From positions 1 to 8,553 of the forward strand of contig JAFYUD010000064.1 of the NCBI GenBank assembly GCA_017549665.1: a stretch of 8,553 bases of DNA. The letters run 5' to 3'. The position numbers and the translations under genes are program-made. The stretch's first letter is position 1. Each line of letters starts with the position of its first letter. This document shows positions 6,536 to 8,553 of the stretch, one piece after another. The stretch is from Clostridia bacterium. GTDB taxonomy: Bacteria; Bacillota_A; Clostridia; Oscillospirales; Acutalibacteraceae. The notes under the pieces were generated by a model, which saw only the letters and a program-made list of their open reading frames with translations, did not search any database and was not told the origin of the DNA.

Positions 6536-6907
6536 CTAAACCTCAGGATCTGCAAGTTCGGCACAAAGTGACTGAATTTCAACAGTCAGATCGTTGATTT
6601 CCCTTGACAGTCCGCTTTTAAGATTTTCCTCATTAATCATTGCAGCCTTTTCACTGATTTTTGCAAGACCTGCATTGAAGCTTTCGAAACGGGCAACAAA
6701 CCCGAGTCTGTCCTCCATTTCAGTGAGCTGACTTTCGGCTCTCTTGATGGCATCTCTGACGCCCTGACGAGTTATACCGATATTTTCAGCAATTTCAGAA
6801 AGGGACAAATCATCATTGTAATAAAAATCAATAAAATCACGCTGTTTGGGAGTGAGCATTTCACCGTAGAAATCAAGAAGCATGATCATATCAAGATTCT
6901 TTGCCAT
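6536..6907 (-). CDS. ylxM: YlxM-type HTH protein encoded with the SRP
   Basis: The protein has 123 residues from ATG 6905-6907. The N-terminal segment LLDFYGEMLTPKQRDFIDFYY (10-30) and the helix-turn-helix LSLSEIAENIGITRQGVRDAIKRAE (about 34-58) are hallmarks of the UPF0122/YlxM family, which resembles a sigma-factor region 4. The rest is predicted helical with heptad-like spacing. In streptococci the homologue stimulates SRP GTPase activity; this and the location next to ffh suggest an accessory SRP or regulatory role. Upstream in-frame ATGs at 6910 and 6919 exist. GGATGGTGA (minus strand, 6913-6921) resembles the Shine-Dalgarno GGAGGTGA and is best placed for 6907, which also gives the usual family N-terminus. 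It is the first gene of the operon, about 45 bases after the predicted transcription start. Confidence 0.92.
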   Translation of the reverse strand: MAKNLDMIMLLDFYGEMLTPKQRDFIDFYYNDDLSLSEIAENIGITRQGVRDAIKRAESQLTEMEDRLGFVARFESFNAGLAKISEKAAMINEENLKSGLSREINDLTVEIQSLCAELADPEV

Positions 6908-6928
6908 CATTTTCACCATCCGGATTTT

Positions 6929-6952
6929 CTGTAAAGATTTTTTGCTTTACAG
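6929..6952 (-). promoter_or_regulatory. Inverted repeat at the predicted 5' end of the ylxM-ffh transcript
   Basis: CTGTAAAG (6929-6936) and its perfect complement CTTTACAG (6945-6952) flank an eight-base AT-rich loop. The outer end lies almost exactly at the transcription start expected from the promoter (about 6952). In RNA it would form a terminal 8-bp hairpin, which could protect the 5' end; as DNA it could be an operator. It is unlikely to be a terminator because the 3' side is not T-rich. Confidence 0.6.
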
Positions 6953-6958
6953 CTGGTT

Positions 6959-6987
6959 ATTATACTAAAGTCTGATTAAAATGTCAA
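6959..6987 (-). promoter_or_regulatory. Perfect consensus sigma-A promoter of the ylxM-ffh-rpsP-khpA operon
   Basis: On the minus strand TTGACA (6982-6987) and TATAAT (6959-6964) match consensus at all twelve positions with the optimal 17-base spacer. Such a strong promoter suits a highly expressed SRP/ribosomal operon. No other promoter is needed within the four genes, whose gaps are 12 to 70 bases. Confidence 0.92.
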
Positions 6988-7008
6988 TAGTATTTTCAAA
7001 TTTTCCTC

Positions 7009-7022
7009 AATCACAGGTGATT
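7009..7022. repeat. Short palindrome upstream of the ylxM promoter
   Basis: AATCAC and GTGATT are perfect complements separated by two bases, 22 bases upstream of the -35 box in the 180-base gap between mutS2 and ylxM. It could be a regulator site. As a hairpin it would be very small, and on the mutS2 strand it lacks a following T-run, so I do not call it a terminator. Confidence 0.35.
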
Positions 7023-7087
7023 TTTATGCAACTGTGTAAAAGTATTAAGCTTTACAGACCTGAATCAATACAAAACAACCATAAATC

Positions 7088-8553
7088 TTATTTAAGAGTT
7101 GCTATAGTAACGCCGTTTTCACCCTCACCGAAAGTACCGAGGCGATAGGATTTGACCTGAGGATGCCTTTTCAGATGCTGTTGTACAGCTGCACGCAGAG
7201 CGCCTGTACCCTTTCCGTGTATAATTGTCACCTCGGAAAGTCCCGACATAATCATATTGTCAAGGAAAAGGTCAAGAGTCAGGATTGCTTCTTCAACTGT
7301 AAGACCTCTTAGGTCGCATCGTGTATCTGATGCAGCAGTCATACGACTTTCAGTCTGATTCCGTACAAAAGTATCCTTCTTCTTTTCTTTTTTCTTCTCG
7401 ATAAGACGCAAGTCGGAAAACTTTACACGCATTTTTATACTTCCGATCTGCACATCAACATAATCGTTCTTATCGGGGGTGACAAGTACTACACCTTCAC
7501 TGCCCATTCCGCTGATTCTGACATTGTCTCCTACCTGCAATGGTCTTTCGAGAACATATCCGTCATCCGCAGCACCTATAACAGGATCGGAAGCTGCATC
7601 AACACCGCTGACACCTCTGCGAAGCTTTGAACGCATTTCATTGAGTTTGTCTGCATTTGAAGCCTGCTTTTTCATGTCCTTCTTTGTTTTTTCGATTTCC
7701 ATGAGCAATGCATTGGCTTCACGCTTTGCACCTTCAACAAGACGCATAGCTTCACTTCTTGCCTTCTGCAATTCCTTTTCACGGATTTTTTCGATCTCTG
7801 CAAGCTTTTCTTCTGCCTGTCTGCGAAGCTGCTCATTTTCCCTACTGAGCTGTTCTGCAATATCATGCTCTTTTTCCATTTCAACTCTGCGCTGCTCAAG
7901 AGTGTCAACAACGTCCTCAAAACGTGCATTTTCAGAAGAAACAAGCTCTTTTGCACGTTCTATGACAAGACTGTCAATTCCCAGTCTTTCTGAAATAGCA
8001 AAAGCATTTGAACGTCCGGGTACACCGATGAGCAGTCTGTAAGTAGGTCTGAGTGAAGCAACATCAAACTCACAACTTCCGTTTTCAACTCCGGGAGTAT
8101 CAAGAGCATATGCCTTAAGCTCGGCATAATGAGTTGTTGCCGCAATCTTTGCTCCAAGCTCTTTGAGCTTCTCAAGAATAGCCATTGCAAGTGCAGCACC
8201 TTCAACAGGGTCCGTACCTGCACCAAGCTCATCTATAAGAATAAGACTGTTTTCATCTGCATTTTTCATTATATTAACGATGTTGACCATGTGTGATGAA
8301 AAAGTAGACAGAGACTGTTCAATACTCTGCTCATCACCGATATCGGCAAATACGTTTTTATATACACTGACCTGACTTCCGTCTGAGACGGGGATCATAA
8401 GTCCGCACATAGCCATCAATGTAAGAAGTCCGAGCGTTTTGATAGAAACTGTTTTACCGCCTGTATTAGGACCGGTAATTATGAGCGTATCGTATTCCCC
8501 GCCCAAAGTCACTGTAATTGGCACCACAGCTTTTTGGTTTATAAGTGGGTGTC
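7088..8553 (-). CDS. mutS2: MutS2 ATPase/Smr protein (5' end outside window)
   Basis: The frame is open to the right edge, giving the last 487 residues of a protein usually near 780-790; the N-terminal core is missing. An internal GTG at 8527 is not the start, because HPLINQKAV precedes it as expected of MutS2. Numbering from the edge: Walker A GPNTGGKT (27-34), STFSSH about 82-87, Walker B LILIDELGAGTDP (103-115), and TTHYAELKAYA (139-149). A long charged coiled coil spans about 205-310, followed by a KOW-like segment (about 335-380), a Lys-rich linker and a C-terminal Smr domain with DLRG (413-416), HGKGTGALR (445-453) and GEGENGVTIA. MutS2 acts on branched DNA in some bacteria and, in Bacillus subtilis, on collided ribosomes. 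It is codirectional with ylxM but 180 bases upstream. No rho-independent terminator is evident after its stop, so some readthrough is possible. Confidence 0.95.
   Translation of the reverse strand, partial: HPLINQKAVVPITVTLGGEYDTLIITGPNTGGKTVSIKTLGLLTLMAMCGLMIPVSDGSQVSVYKNVFADIGDEQSIEQSLSTFSSHMVNIVNIMKNADENSLILIDELGAGTDPVEGAALAMAILEKLKELGAKIAATTHYAELKAYALDTPGVENGSCEFDVASLRPTYRLLIGVPGRSNAFAISERLGIDSLVIERAKELVSSENARFEDVVDTLEQRRVEMEKEHDIAEQLSRENEQLRRQAEEKLAEIEKIREKELQKARSEAMRLVEGAKREANALLMEIEKTKKDMKKQASNADKLNEMRSKLRRGVSGVDAASDPVIGAADDGYVLERPLQVGDNVRISGMGSEGVVLVTPDKNDYVDVQIGSIKMRVKFSDLRLIEKKKEKKKDTFVRNQTESRMTAASDTRCDLRGLTVEEAILTLDLFLDNMIMSGLSEVTIIHGKGTGALRAAVQQHLKRHPQVKSYRLGTFGEGENGVTIATLK

Noticed and set aside
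7479..8042. Plus-strand open frame of 187 codons, very Ser-rich
   Set aside because: It is the antisense image of the Glu/Lys-rich coiled coil of mutS2; the composition is explained by that, and no initiation signal is present.
8525..8527. GTG as the start of mutS2
   Set aside because: The frame continues upstream to the window edge with the MutS2-typical HPLI-K-VVPI segment, so this is an internal Val and the gene is cut by the window.

Overview
The window looks like the chromosome of an AT-rich Gram-positive in the Clostridia. A Ruminococcus/Oscillospiraceae-like origin is most plausible, judging from the ylxM-ffh-rpsP-khpA block, strong AAGGAG/GGAGG ribosome binding sites, consensus sigma-A promoters and the MurT/GatD family pair. 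The exact genus is inferred, not shown. I see no mobile element, tRNA, rRNA or CRISPR array, and no stretch over 300 bases lacks a gene.

Left part. Positions 1-1240 (minus) hold the first 413 codons of a sugar-nucleotide enzyme. It has a nucleotidyltransferase domain, left-handed beta-helix repeats, then the first residues of a phosphohexomutase domain; the rest lies outside the window. Diverging from it is a plus-strand group: rnhA (RNase HI), a small two-helix membrane protein of the YcxB-like type, and, behind its own TTGACT-N17-TATTAT promoter, an overlapping murT-like/gatD-like pair.

The murT/gatD-like pair is the most unusual content. In other Gram-positives these two proteins amidate the D-glutamate of lipid II, with GatD supplying ammonia from glutamine. 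Here the GatD homologue has Thr in place of the nucleophilic Cys and Leu in place of the catalytic His. The MurT homologue keeps its ATP-binding P-loop and Cys4 zinc ribbon but lacks the conserved Asp-containing C-terminal motif and the usual NFFRDQ-type motif. Both reading frames are intact, so this looks like a maintained pair that has lost glutaminase chemistry and changed function, not a pseudogene.

Right part. A bidirectional terminator (about 4528-4568) separates the convergent gatD-like gene from a minus-strand operon ylxM-ffh-rpsP-khpA (signal recognition particle, ribosomal protein S16, KH RNA chaperone). A perfect TTGACA-N17-TATAAT promoter drives it, with an inverted repeat at the predicted transcription start. 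The operon stops after khpA, without the rimM-trmD-rplS genes that often follow. Upstream, also on the minus strand, lies the C-terminal 487 codons of mutS2, which runs off the right edge.
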